Part shown: in pieces, positions 8,435 to 16,720 of the stretch | Numbering within the stretch: the first letter of the stretch is position 1 | How the letters are laid out: each line of letters begins with the position of its first letter | Assembly: GCA_963678275.1 (NCBI GenBank) | Contig: OY782765.1 | Location: forward strand, 5,394,001 to 5,458,000 | Direction of reading: 5' to 3' | Source of the DNA: G963677445 sp963678275 | GTDB lineage: Bacteria > Bacteroidota > Ignavibacteria > Ignavibacteriales > Melioribacteraceae | Length of the DNA: 64,000 bases | The notes under the pieces: generated by a model | Told to the model about the DNA's origin: nothing | The model's input: the letters and a program-made list of their open reading frames with translations, nothing else | The model's database searches: none | Program-made: the position numbers and the translations under genes

Positions 8435-10798
8435 TTATTTTTTCTGAGCGTCAAATTTTTGTCCACCCTGTTCCAGGGTCAGGGAGTTTTCTTTGAAATA
8501 AACAGTTGCTTTAACAACTTTCAGGAAAAACTCTGTTTCCGACTTGGGGAAAAGCTGAAACTGAGGCTGACCGGAAAGCTGAATATACAAATTATCTTCC
8601 TTTTTTGTAATAGAAATCATCATTCCGCCACCCATATCATATTCTCCGACATACTTATCAAGAACAGCGGGAGCAACTTCAGCTTCTTTCCAGATATCAT
8701 CAGCCAGCCGGGGAGCGTTTATTTCTCTTCCCCCCTGGTAATTAATGAGATGAGTTATTTTTCCGGTTTCATCCCTGAAAAATTTTATTTTTGCCTCAAC
8801 AACTTTCAGGAAAAATTCATCTTTCACTTTAGGGAATACCTCAAATTTCGGCTGACCGCTTAATTGAACATATAGTTGTTCACCATCCAGAGTAACAGCG
8901 AGAATAGCGCCGCCGGGAAACTCATATTTACCGACATATTCAGAATAATTTTCTTTATCGATATCTTTGGCTTCGGAATATGATTCCTGCGGTTCCATCT
9001 CTTTCCATAAATAATATTCGGCAAGCTGATAAGCGGCAAGCTGGGGGTATTGGTTTGGGGGAGCGGGCAGACAGTTGGTTAAAACACAGACTGTCAGTTT
9101 TTGCTCAGGGAAACGGGCCAGGAAAGTTGAGAATCCATGCAGTCCTCCTCCATGATGAATGATTTTTAGTCCTCTCGTTTTGCCTATAACCCAGCCATAC
9201 CCATACTTTTCGGAGCCGAGCAGCGCTTCCTCACCGTTATTCAGTTTCGCCGGCCGGAATGCCATTTGCATCGATTCATCATTCAAAACCTTGCCGCTGA
9301 AAAGGGCCTCATTCCATTTGAAAAGATCCCCTGTTGTTGAATATAACTGACCGGCTCCTCCGGCCCAGTCCATATTCCAGTCAAGCGCTCTGGAAAATTC
9401 ATTATTCATAAAACTGTAGCCTTTTGCCTCTCCTTCTATCAGGTCATCTGATTTGTGCCAGCCTGTGCTATTCATTTCAAGGGGTAGGAATATTTTTTGT
9501 TTTAGATATTCCGCTATCGGTTTACCTGATACCTGTTCCACAATCATTCCGAGAATGTAATATCCCGAGTTATTGTAAAGAAGCTGTGTGCCCGGGTCGA
9601 AATCATAATCGAAAGTTTTAATGGTGTCGATTACTTTCTTGTCACTCGTTTCCGTGAGAACCAGCGCGTCCAGATCACCAACATTGGTATAACTGTGAAT
9701 TCCTGAAGTATGTGTCAGCAAATGATTAATTGTTACTTCATCGGCTCTCGGAAAGTCAGGCATATACTTGCTGAGTTTATCTGTAATATCAAGTTTCCCC
9801 TCTTCTCTCAGTTTTAATATCGCGGTTGCGGTAAATTGTTTTGTGATAGACCCGATTCTGAAGATGGTTTCAGGTATATTTTCTTCACCGGAGTCAGCGT
9901 TAGCCATACCAAATCCTTTACTATAAAGTATTTTACCATCCCTGGCGACTAATACTGTAGCGCCCGGTTTATCTTCACCCCTATAATATTCAAGAAAATG
10001 GTCCGCAAGTTTTTCCGGCGCCGGAACCTCTTTTTTTTCAGCGCCGAGAGAGAGCAGGTAGTCAGTCATATCTGAGCGTCTGGCAATCAATGAGGCGGTG
10101 TAGGGGGTCAGGCCCGCTTCATTAGCGGCGTTTATATTAGCGCCATTTTCAGCCAGTAATTTAACTCCGTCAAGCTCGCCATATCCGGCTAATTTGATCA
10201 ACGATAAACCCAGTGTTTCCTGCCCCGGTTTCCTGATGGTAAATCCCCATCCATACTGCTGATTATAAACCTTTATCAGCAGGCTGTTTATCCCTTTTTT
10301 CAGCGTGACTTTAAAAAAATCATCGTCTGTTCTGACTGCACGGGCGGCGTTATTGTCATGAATTTTTTTCCCGTTAAGCCAGATAATAATTCCATCGTCG
10401 CTTCCCGCGCCGAAAATTACCGGGCGTTCCTTTTCGCTTTCTATTTCCGCGTAGGCATAAGCTGAAACAAATTCTTTATTACCAAAAATTTTTGTGAAGT
10501 CGATAATATCTTCGTCCGATTCATAATGCTGCCATTTTTGCGAGGCCGCGTCGGGGAGGACCGGCATTCCTGATTTCGGAACATTGATAAATTCCCTCCT
10601 GAATCTTTCATTAATTAACTCCGCAGTTTTTTCTTCAGTTGTATCGGGGAATAATTCGAATGGTCCCGCGACCATCCATTCTGTCATGAATTCATCTGAG
10701 GCCGGTCCATCATAACGGGGTATATCACCCGCGAAATTTAAGGAACTGATTAAAAATGACACGATTGCTAAAACAGTCAATCCGTTTCTGACTTTCAT
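8435..10798 (-). CDS. Secreted serine beta-lactamase-like hydrolase with ankyrin repeats and duplicated C-terminal domain
   Basis: 787 residues. Signal peptide about 1-24; a beta-sandwich region about 35-195 with GSDDGIIIWLNGKKI, typical of PA14/carbohydrate-binding-like domains; two ankyrin-type repeats about 200-255 (GVKLLAENGANINAANEAG); then a class C beta-lactamase/DD-peptidase domain about 262-600. Catalytic motifs are S317-ITK320, Y408-N-N410 and HHGG (548-551, the KTG equivalent). After residue 610 there are two homologous beta-rich repeats (YVGKYEF... and YVGEYDM..., each with LYVQLSGQPKF or LYIQLSGQPQF) of the DUF3471 type. It probably acts in the periplasm or outside on an ester or peptide; the substrate is unknown. 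First gene of an operon with the NmrA-like protein. Confidence 0.88.
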   Translation of the reverse strand: MKVRNGLTVLAIVSFLISSLNFAGDIPRYDGPASDEFMTEWMVAGPFELFPDTTEEKTAELINERFRREFINVPKSGMPVLPDAASQKWQHYESDEDIIDFTKIFGNKEFVSAYAYAEIESEKERPVIFGAGSDDGIIIWLNGKKIHDNNAARAVRTDDDFFKVTLKKGINSLLIKVYNQQYGWGFTIRKPGQETLGLSLIKLAGYGELDGVKLLAENGANINAANEAGLTPYTASLIARRSDMTDYLLSLGAEKKEVPAPEKLADHFLEYYRGEDKPGATVLVARDGKILYSKGFGMANADSGEENIPETIFRIGSITKQFTATAILKLREEGKLDITDKLSKYMPDFPRADEVTINHLLTHTSGIHSYTNVGDLDALVLTETSDKKVIDTIKTFDYDFDPGTQLLYNNSGYYILGMIVEQVSGKPIAEYLKQKIFLPLEMNSTGWHKSDDLIEGEAKGYSFMNNEFSRALDWNMDWAGGAGQLYSTTGDLFKWNEALFSGKVLNDESMQMAFRPAKLNNGEEALLGSEKYGYGWVIGKTRGLKIIHHGGGLHGFSTFLARFPEQKLTVCVLTNCLPAPPNQYPQLAAYQLAEYYLWKEMEPQESYSEAKDIDKENYSEYVGKYEFPGGAILAVTLDGEQLYVQLSGQPKFEVFPKVKDEFFLKVVEAKIKFFRDETGKITHLINYQGGREINAPRLADDIWKEAEVAPAVLDKYVGEYDMGGGMMISITKKEDNLYIQLSGQPQFQLFPKSETEFFLKVVKATVYFKENSLTLEQGGQKFDAQKK

Positions 10799-10850
10799 AA
10801 TTTCCTCTAATTAAGTGTGTGCTAAATAATATTACACCATCAATAAAACT

Positions 10851-11360
10851 TTATTCGTTATATTCAATATTTTCCAGATCTTCGATAATTTTCTGAGCCT
10901 CGTTCACTTCATGACATGGCACCATAATTTTTATTTCATTCACAACGTGGCCGTCAAAATCACCAGATGCTCTGAAGAGGGTATACTCAACACCACCCAT
11001 TGAATAAGGAGTGGCTTTCCGCGAATATAAAAATGGATGAAATCCTTCCTCTTCAAGCACATTCTTATAATATTTTACCGTGGCTTCATCGCTTGTTCCA
11101 TGCACCCTTGCCATTCCCTGGTAAATCTCATATTCCTGGTGATCATTGCAAAGAAAAGCATTATTGATTTCAGCCCCGCATTTTTTGCAGAATGGGTCCT
11201 GACATATTACACACACACCTGCCGCGTCGACAGATTCATGCACGGAACATTTGACGCCATCAATATAAATACATCCGCAGTTAGGACAGAAATCGGAATC
11301 TTCGGTTACTTCAGCGCCACAATAGGAACATTCACTCAGTTTATTCTCATTTTCGACCAT
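10851..11360 (-). CDS. Zinc-ribbon / B-box-like finger protein with DUF2007 domain
   Basis: 169 residues from the ATG at 11360, which has GGAGAAAAG directly upstream; a longer reading to 11417 has no such RBS. C11/C14/C25/C28 form a zinc ribbon. C38, H41, C50, C53, C58, C61, C71 and H74 form a B-box-like double zinc site. Residues about 90-165 resemble DUF2007 (putative prokaryotic signal transducer; VKYYKNVLEEEGFHPFLYS, then VMVPCHEVNEAQKIIED-like strands). No TM segment. A regulatory or protein-binding role is family-based inference. It is monocistronic; 11418-11926 upstream holds no gene. Confidence 0.72.
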   Translation of the reverse strand: MVENENKLSECSYCGAEVTEDSDFCPNCGCIYIDGVKCSVHESVDAAGVCVICQDPFCKKCGAEINNAFLCNDHQEYEIYQGMARVHGTSDEATVKYYKNVLEEEGFHPFLYSRKATPYSMGGVEYTLFRASGDFDGHVVNEIKIMVPCHEVNEAQKIIEDLENIEYNE

Positions 11361-11417
11361 CTTTTCTCCACAAACATTTTTTAGAATAGTAAATAGAAGA
11401 CAACAATAAGATAACAA

Positions 11418-11926
11418 TTTTAGAAATAATAATTTCCGCAGATGGTATTACACCATTATTTTTAGTCGTATCTATTTGGAAAATGTTCAAACTGGATTAG
11501 CTGGTGAATTAAGAAGGCCACAAAATCAGGCTAATGGGAAATACAATAGAAAATAATTTGGCCGGGCCATAGCCAAAATTGCAGGGGGACTAATGGGACA
11601 ACTGTGACTCGTGGCTGTTTATTAAATGATGCTTTTGCAAAAAAAATGGCCACTAACACATAAAAACACCAAAATATCACAAAATAATTTTTGTGGTGTT
11701 TTTTCGTAAGATGATAACCGCTCAAGAAAATTTTACCATTTCACATAGAATTTATGCGCTTATGGAATAATTTGGTCGAGCCAGATTAAATTCTCGAATA
11801 ATCAATCCAATTTCTCTTTTCTAAAATGAGCAGGTTTTTCGAGTTGGCGGATGATTATGAGAACGAGTGCGATTTTTTATTCAGGACTTTCTTTTTGGTT
11901 CTGTCTTGTTCAGCTTAGGTAATACC
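11418..11926. other. Intergenic region without gene
   Basis: AT-rich. It contains CACATAAAAACACC...GGTGTTTTTT around 11657-11706, whose arms can pair and which resembles the CACAAAAACACAAAA start of repeat A. One degenerate copy of the GTAGAATTTAAC end module lies near 11740-11775. Nothing else is recognisable. Confidence 0.5.
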
Positions 11927-12400
11927 CTAAAGACTCAGAAAATGCTCAACCATTCCTTTATCAAGTCCTGTGTTTTTACAAATCTCATGGTTGTTCATCC
12001 CCTCAGTTTTTAATCTTTTAACGAGGGCATGAAGCGGTTCTCCTATTTCAATTATGTAACCATCCGGATCATAAAAGCGAAAAACAAGCTGCCGCCAGGG
12101 CTGTTCCTTTGCCTCGTGAACAATTTCATACCCGGCCTCTTTAACTTTTTTCTCAATCTCCTTTACATCGTCAAATTCGAAATAGATTTCCATGTGCTCT
12201 TTACGGGCGGGGTTGGCTATTGTACCGGCGCCGGTAAGTACCGCGAAATGTTTAACGTCGTGGATTGCCAGCCCTCCTTTGAATGACACATTCTCACCGA
12301 AATCATACTCGATCTCCTGCCCCAGGAAGCTGGTGTAAAAATCTTTCGACTTTTTAATATCGGTAACACATATCAACGCGCATATATATTTCGGATTCAT
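11927..12400 (-). CDS. VOC family (glyoxalase/bleomycin-resistance fold) protein
   Basis: 157 residues from the ATG at 12400 (MNPKY), preceded by AGAGAGTAAAA; a TTG 18 bp upstream is a weaker alternative. The VOC pattern is clear: ICALICVTDIKKSKDFYTSFLGQ at the start, then KHFAVLTG, HMEIYFEFDDVKEIEKKVKEAGYE and the terminal FRFYDPDGYIIEIGEPL. Potential metal ligands are the HMEIYFE and IIEIGE acidic residues. After the VOC domain (about 1-125) there is a 30-residue tail with NTGLDKGMVEHFLSL, which looks like a short helix-turn-helix. Substrate unknown. Single gene. Confidence 0.82.
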   Translation of the reverse strand: MNPKYICALICVTDIKKSKDFYTSFLGQEIEYDFGENVSFKGGLAIHDVKHFAVLTGAGTIANPARKEHMEIYFEFDDVKEIEKKVKEAGYEIVHEAKEQPWRQLVFRFYDPDGYIIEIGEPLHALVKRLKTEGMNNHEICKNTGLDKGMVEHFLSL

Positions 12401-12535
12401 TTTTACTCTCTGGTTCAATAATAAATTTTTTGCCCAAATCTATTTTAATCCGGTCCGGAAAACATAGCCGGAATTGCTATTTTAATACATCCGACAAAAA
12501 AATTAAATCAACTCGCAAAAAACCGTAATCAAAAG

Positions 12536-12793
12536 CGACTCCGAATGGAGTCGAATATGAATAGCCCCGGATGAAATCCGGTGGTTTTGTCAGGCAAATA
12601 TCACCTGCGACGCTGAAGGCGTCGAATATTAACAACCTGGGGGAAATAGTGAATCCGGGAAAAAATCTAATCTGCAATGGGTTTCTATATTCGACCCCGT
12701 TGGGATCAGGGCGGCATTTTTTTCTCTTTACCCCGGGCTGCTCTCTTCGTTCACCGTCCGGGGCTATTCATATTGAATCCCATTCGGGATTCT
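12536..12793. repeat. Cluster of short palindromes (REP-like)
   Basis: Five or more small hairpins within 260 bp: CGACTCC/GGAGTCG (12536-12553), CCGGAT/ATCCGG (12567-12581), CGACGC/GCGTCG (12608-12624), a longer CCCCGG...CCGGGG pair (about 12730-12765) and GAATCCC/GGGATTC (12775-12792). The phrase TCGAATAT recurs next to several. A related block sits at 34481-34718. No gene is seen in 12430-12999; it ends with a degenerate end module near 12810-12850. Confidence 0.7.
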
Positions 12794-12999
12794 TCTTCAA
12801 GAAAATTTTTGCCATTTTGTGTTGAGCTTATCTGCTTACGGAATAAACTGGCCAGGCCGGAAGTGGAAAATCAGTTAATTGATAATTAAAGATGATCCAG
12901 TTTCCAATTTAATTAAAACATCCTGACCATCATTCCAATCCTCGCAATCTTGTTTTTCTACTACATTCTGAGAAATCGGGGATGAAAATATTTTTGATT

Positions 13000-13431
13000 T
13001 TAATCAGTCGCGGTATTTTTTATTGAAAGATATTCTCCGGGAGTCATTACCGGTATTTCACTATGCTTAAAGTCTTTGACATTTCTTGTAATTATGTAAT
13101 TAATATTTTCCGATTTTGTACCTGCAAAATACTGCAGCGCGTCTTCAAAATCCCGGAATTCCGATCTGAGAGCGTTGATAACGGCCTCTTTATCTATCGT
13201 AATGATGTCAATGAATTGCAACAACAGTTCGAGATTCTTAATTACTTTTTCATGTGTGGAACCTTTACGAAGTAGATAATATACATTGCTGCAAATTACG
13301 GGAGTAATATGACCTGCTATATTTTTTTTATCGCACTGGCTCAAAATTCGGGCAGCATCTTCTGAAAAGGGCTGTCTGCCAAAAAAATAATCCAGAATTA
13401 CATCTGTATCCAGAAGAATATTATCTTTCAA
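13000..13431 (-). CDS. PIN-domain toxin (VapC-like ribonuclease)
   Basis: 143 residues. PIN core: ILLDTDVILDYFFGR (D8, with D10 and D14), an EDALQYF segment carrying D97, and the C-terminal YIITRNVKDF with D120. This is the usual acidic tetrad arrangement for Mg-dependent RNases. The start overlaps the end of the antitoxin gene by 11 bp, so translation is coupled. VapC-type toxins cleave tRNA or rRNA; the target is not predictable here. Confidence is high for PIN, moderate for an active toxin. Confidence 0.88.
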   Translation of the reverse strand: MKDNILLDTDVILDYFFGRQPFSEDAARILSQCDKKNIAGHITPVICSNVYYLLRKGSTHEKVIKNLELLLQFIDIITIDKEAVINALRSEFRDFEDALQYFAGTKSENINYIITRNVKDFKHSEIPVMTPGEYLSIKNTATD

Positions 13432-13675
13432 GATATTTTTCCTCCAATATTCTGGCTAATTCTTCTTTATAATCCGACTTAAAGTTTTTACTGAATGAAC
13501 CCTTTAAAGATTTAACCAATGGAGTTATTTCTGATGCCGAATCTTCTTTATCACAGGTCAATGCCCTGAGGTAGTTTTCAACGATATCTGACAAACTCCG
13601 TTCTTTTAATTTAGCAAATCTCTTGGCTCTGCTGATTGTGTTTTCATCGATGGTTAAAGTCAGTTTTGTTTTCAT
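13421..13675 (-). CDS. Ribbon-helix-helix antitoxin (DUF6364-like)
   Basis: 84 residues. The N-terminus MKTKLTLTIDENTISRAKRF has the beta strand plus helix of RHH DNA-binding antitoxins, followed by a LSDIVENYLRAL helix and a Lys/Glu-rich tail ending in SDYKEELARILEEKYLER that would wrap the PIN toxin. First gene of the pair. A perfect 10-bp inverted repeat at 13722-13759 upstream is a likely autoregulatory operator. Confidence 0.85.
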   Translation of the reverse strand: MKTKLTLTIDENTISRAKRFAKLKERSLSDIVENYLRALTCDKEDSASEITPLVKSLKGSFSKNFKSDYKEELARILEEKYLER

Positions 13676-13721
13676 GATAATCGTCGGTTTGTTAAGAATA
13701 ATATAAATGTAGGAAAAAAAT

Positions 13722-13759
13722 AATACACGTGCAAATGCAATTATAATTACACGTGTATT
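13722..13759. promoter_or_regulatory. Inverted repeat, probable antitoxin operator
   Basis: AATACACGTG (13722-13731) and CACGTGTATT (13750-13759) are exact inverted arms with an 18-bp spacer, 46 bp upstream of the antitoxin ATG. RHH antitoxins bind such paired sites to repress their own promoter. Each arm also contains the self-complementary CACGTG. Confidence 0.7.
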
Positions 13760-13997
13760 TGATAAAGCTGATAATTTTATATTCGGTGTTCCCTTTGAAA
13801 CTTACAGTTTGTCTTTTCAAAGAGAGGCAAATAAAAAAATGATCGTTTTTCTTGTAGCCTCGCGGCTTCTATTGAGAAATACGATTTCGAATTGGATTTC
13901 GATTTTTGTATTAACTATATTTTCTTCAAAAAAAAGAGCTGCAGTCTAACAGGAAAAAAAGGTATATTTTTGTTGTTAGAAAAATTTTGGAAAAGAG

Positions 13998-14813
13998 ATG
14001 ACGGAAAAAAAGATACGATTTGTAGATATCAGCACGGCAAGGTGGGAACCCTGGTCGGGATGCGAGAAAGTTAGTGACGGATGCAGGAGCTGCTGGGCAA
14101 AAAGATCAGTTGCCGGCGCTAAAAGAATGGGTAAAGAGCCGTTTGCCTCAATGGATGATCCGTTTCACTTTGTGATTCATGAAGAACAACTTGAGAATCC
14201 TGAAAAACTTCCTTTCTTCAGTGAGAAATCAGAATTTCCCGAAAGGATATGGCTTTGCGACCGCAGCGATCCGTTTTTTGATAAAAAAGTTGAGGGTGAG
14301 TATGTATTGCCGGATGATTATATTATCCGCTCTTTCGATATAATGGCTCAGATACCTCATCACCGTTTTATCGTGTGTACTAAAAGAAGCGGGAGAATGA
14401 GTGAACTTGATAGCAGTCTTAACTGGAAACCATGGATCTGGGCTGCGGTTACGGTGGAGTCGGAAAAATATATGCACCGTATTGAACACCTGAAAGATTG
14501 CCGCGCTCAAAGAAAGATGCTGCACTTTGAACCACTTTTATCCGAAATTCCCGATTTTGATCCCTCGGGAATAGATTTTATAGCTGTCGGAGGGGAGGCG
14601 GGCAAAATGGCCAGGCCCCTTGAAGAGGGCTGGGTAATAAAACTCCGAGACATCGCGGCGGAAAATGGCATCCCATTCCTTTTTAAAAGCTGGAGCGCGC
14701 ACGGAACAAAAGGGGGAAGGGGAGGCAAAGTTGAAAATCTGCTGCTGGGAAAAAGATACATGGAATTTCCGGAAGACCTGGTCAATCATTTTGATTTTAA
14801 TGAAGGGAAATAA
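13998..14813 (+). CDS. DUF5131 (phage Gp37/Gp68-like) protein
   Basis: 271 residues. The N-terminus WEPWSGCEKVSDGCRSCWA has the Cys triad characteristic of the Gp37/Gp68 (DUF5131) family, followed by a TIM-barrel-like series: RIWLCDRSDPF, RFIVCTKRSGRM, WIWAAVTVESEKY, MLHFEPLLSEIP, GIDFIAVGGEAGKMARPL, IPFLFKSW. The spacing resembles radical-SAM-like proteins, and an iron-sulfur or zinc site at the Cys triad is inferred. The family is often on phages or mobile DNA; its reaction is unknown. The ATG follows GGAAAAGAG. A small Cys-containing protein begins 1 bp after the stop. Confidence 0.85.
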   Translation: MTEKKIRFVDISTARWEPWSGCEKVSDGCRSCWAKRSVAGAKRMGKEPFASMDDPFHFVIHEEQLENPEKLPFFSEKSEFPERIWLCDRSDPFFDKKVEGEYVLPDDYIIRSFDIMAQIPHHRFIVCTKRSGRMSELDSSLNWKPWIWAAVTVESEKYMHRIEHLKDCRAQRKMLHFEPLLSEIPDFDPSGIDFIAVGGEAGKMARPLEEGWVIKLRDIAAENGIPFLFKSWSAHGTKGGRGGKVENLLLGKRYMEFPEDLVNHFDFNEGK

Positions 14814-14814
14814 T

Positions 14815-15114
14815 ATGAAGAACTCTTTGGGGAAAAAATGGCTGTCCCGAATTCTGACAATGAAAAGGATTATTTATGTTCTTAATCACCTTCCCCTCGG
14901 TTATGATCTGAAATGGAAAGTATGTGAATTTCTTACCAGAAATGAGCTGCTGCCACATCTGTTTGGCCCCTGCCCTGTCTGTAAAAGGATATGGTATATT
15001 GACTGCCATACAATTCCATCGCCAACATGCGGTTCGGGTGATTGTGAGGACAAGCTGCTCATAGAAAGTAATGAGTATTACAGGAAAATGAGGGAGGAGG
15101 AAAGGGAATCGTAA
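14815..15114 (+). CDS. Small Cys-rich protein coupled to DUF5131 gene
   Basis: 99 residues from the ATG at 14815, which starts 1 bp after the upstream TAA. Residues about 57-80 hold CPVCKRIWYIDC...CGSGDC, a probable zinc knuckle. The N-terminal 50 residues are basic and helical. I do not recognise a family. The tight spacing implies a role with the DUF5131 protein. The TAA lies immediately before repeat C copy 2. Confidence 0.6.
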   Translation: MKNSLGKKWLSRILTMKRIIYVLNHLPLGYDLKWKVCEFLTRNELLPHLFGPCPVCKRIWYIDCHTIPSPTCGSGDCEDKLLIESNEYYRKMREEERES

Positions 15115-15116
15115 TC

Positions 15117-15563
15117 ATTTAGGATCTTATCACCACACTAACGCCAACATGTTGAGGGTAATCTAAGGAGCAAATTTGTCAAAAAGCCCTGTAATAACAT
15201 GTTGCCGATAGTCAGGCCGCGATTCTAAATACATAAGCTGATGGAGTCAGATAAAGAAAAGTTATCGATTAGCTCGAGGATAGTCCTCCCCCGTCTTCAA
15301 AGAAAAACACTTTGAATCCACCCCCTCCGAAGGGGGATATTTATCGACAAATCCGAGTAGTCAGAATGTCCCCCGCCGGAGGTCGGGGGAGGATTCACCT
15401 CGAGTAATCACAAAACTTTTACCTGGCAATAAAACTTTCGACTTGCTGATAAATCTCTTACCAATTTGCGAATAATTTAACTTCTTATTGAATTAATCGC
15501 CTCCCGTTTTGCCAGGGAACTTTTCACCAACAGGGCGTTTTCATCAGCTCTGCCTGGGAAAAA
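15117..15563 (+). repeat. Interspersed repeat family C, copy 2
   Basis: Inverted partner of 6144-6666, about 447 bp. It starts two bases after the stop of the small Cys gene with TTTAGGATCTTATCACCACAC and CAACATGTTGAG, and ends in TCTGCCTGGGAAAAATTTA. It contains hairpins including TCTTCAAAG...CTTTGAA and CCCCCGCCGGAGGTCGGGGG. It is directly followed by the first part of another unit. Confidence 0.85.
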
Positions 15564-15690
15564 TTTAGGCTCTTATCACCACACTAACGCCAACATGTTG
15601 AGGATAATCCAGGGAGCAAAATTTGTCAAAAAGCCGGCTAATAACATGTTGCCTATAGTAAGGCTGCTATTCAAAATCCATAAAATCGCC
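15564..15690 (+). repeat. Partial family C unit in tandem
   Basis: It repeats the first about 125 bp of 15117-15563, including CTTATCACCACACTAACGCC, AACATGTTGAGGATAATCC and TTTGTCAAAAAGCC. Thus 15117-15690 is 1.3 tandem units. Confidence 0.8.
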
Positions 15691-15732
15691 GAACAAGAAT
15701 AAAACTATTTAAATATCCCAGGTTGGAAAAAC

Positions 15733-15820
15733 AACTCACCCCCCGGCCCCCTCTCTTGAAAAAAAAGAGGGGGAGTCTTAAAGTCCCTCTCTTCCTAAGA
15801 GAGGGATTTAGGGTGAGTTT
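15733..15820. repeat. Nested inverted repeat
   Basis: Outer arms AACTCACCC (15733) and GGGTGAGTT (ending 15819) enclose two hairpins, CCCCCTCT...AGAGGGGG and CCCTCTCTT-CCT-AAGAGAGGG. This cruciform-like layout is a common style of bacterial intergenic repeat; it is single-copy in this window. Confidence 0.75.
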
Positions 15821-15849
15821 GTTACATGTCTCGAAATATTTTAAAAATT

Positions 15850-15942
15850 TAACTATTTTTTGCAGAATTTGATTACTTACGAAATAAATCTCTTCCCCTT
15901 TAGGGCGTTTTCCTCAGGCTTTGCCTGGGGAAAATTTAGCTC
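15850..15942 (+). repeat. Family C right-end fragment
   Basis: Contains the end module (TTTTTGCAGAATTTGATTAC) and AGGGCGTTTTCCTCAGGC...TGCCTGGGGAAAATTTA, matching the last part of repeat C. It ends 1-2 bp from the TAA of the Crp/Fnr gene. Confidence 0.7.
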
Positions 15943-15943
15943 C

Positions 15944-16609
15944 TTACTGAATGATCGATATCAATTCGTTACGGTTGATAATGTTCACTATCCCATAATT
16001 ATATTCAATGATACCATCCTTTTGCAATTCTGAGAATACTCTTCCGAGCGCCGGGCGGCTGACTCCGAAAAATTCGGCAAGTTCTCTTTGTGATTTATCT
16101 AACCTGAATTGTAATTCTCCCTTTCCCTGCGCTTCCAGGATGTAATGGGCCAGTTTTTCCTTTATCGTATTAAATGAAAAGAACCATACCCTGTGAGTGA
16201 GAAACTGTATTTTATTACTGAGCACAGCGGAAAAATTCATCATTACTTTTTCTTCTTCCCTCAACAAAAGAGAAAATGAGCTCTTGGGGATGGACAAAAT
16301 TTCCACATCGCTGAAAGCGGAGCCATCTACGGGGAACCGGTTTTTCGATCCGTAAACAAATCCGGGAGCAATTGGACGGGGAGCGGCGATAACTCCCACC
16401 TCAAGAATTTTCCCTCCTAAATCCTGCATTTCGGCTTTTACTTTCCCTTTAATAATTATATGCATCGCTTTTACTTCATCACCTCTTGAGACTATCAGAG
16501 TTCCGGCGGGATACCTGTTCACGGAATAGTCTATTTTTTTGAAAAGGACTTTAAGTTCTGATTCGTTATAACCCCTGAAAACAGGAGAGCTTGTAAGTAT
16601 TGAGTACAT
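15944..16609 (-). CDS. Crp/Fnr family regulator, probably of hcp (HcpR-like)
   Basis: 221 residues from the ATG at 16609, preceded by TTTGGAGAACA. A longer frame to 16732 would run through the operator palindrome and is rejected. Cyclic-nucleotide-binding-type jelly roll about 8-130 (YPAGTLIVSRGDEVKAMHIIIKG), a dimer helix, and an HTH about 165-215 (RELAEFFGVSRPALGRVFSELQ). No FNR-type Cys cluster. It is divergent from hcp with TTGTAACAATTGTTACAA between them, the arrangement known for HcpR/DNR-like nitrosative-stress regulators. The direct signal (NO-heme or other) is inferred from context only. Confidence 0.82.
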   Translation of the reverse strand: MYSILTSSPVFRGYNESELKVLFKKIDYSVNRYPAGTLIVSRGDEVKAMHIIIKGKVKAEMQDLGGKILEVGVIAAPRPIAPGFVYGSKNRFPVDGSAFSDVEILSIPKSSFSLLLREEEKVMMNFSAVLSNKIQFLTHRVWFFSFNTIKEKLAHYILEAQGKGELQFRLDKSQRELAEFFGVSRPALGRVFSELQKDGIIEYNYGIVNIINRNELISIIQ

Positions 16610-16652
16610 TGTTCTCCAAATTTTTTCCCTAAATATACTTTTTTCTTCTGAC

Positions 16653-16670
16653 TTGTAACAATTGTTACAA
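16653..16670. promoter_or_regulatory. Perfect 18-bp palindrome, Crp/Fnr operator
   Basis: TTGTAACAATTGTTACAA is fully self-complementary and fits the TTGT-N10-ACAA half-site form used by HcpR/FNR-type factors. It lies 43 bp from the regulator start and 90 bp from the hcp start, so it could serve both divergent promoters. Confidence 0.82.
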
Positions 16671-16698
16671 ACTTTTTGATTCCCGCTCATTATGTTAG

Positions 16699-16720
16699 AA
16701 GCAGAATCATTATTCTGCTT
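16699..16720. promoter_or_regulatory. Second inverted repeat upstream of hcp
   Basis: AAGCAGAAT (16699-16707) and ATTCTGCTT (16712-16720) are exact inverted arms with a CATT loop, 40 bp before the hcp ATG. It could be a second operator or a 5'-UTR hairpin. Confidence 0.5.

Noticed and set aside
14665..14814. Longer reading of the small Cys protein
   Set aside because: It overlaps the DUF5131 gene by 149 bp in another frame; the ATG at 14815 follows the stop directly.
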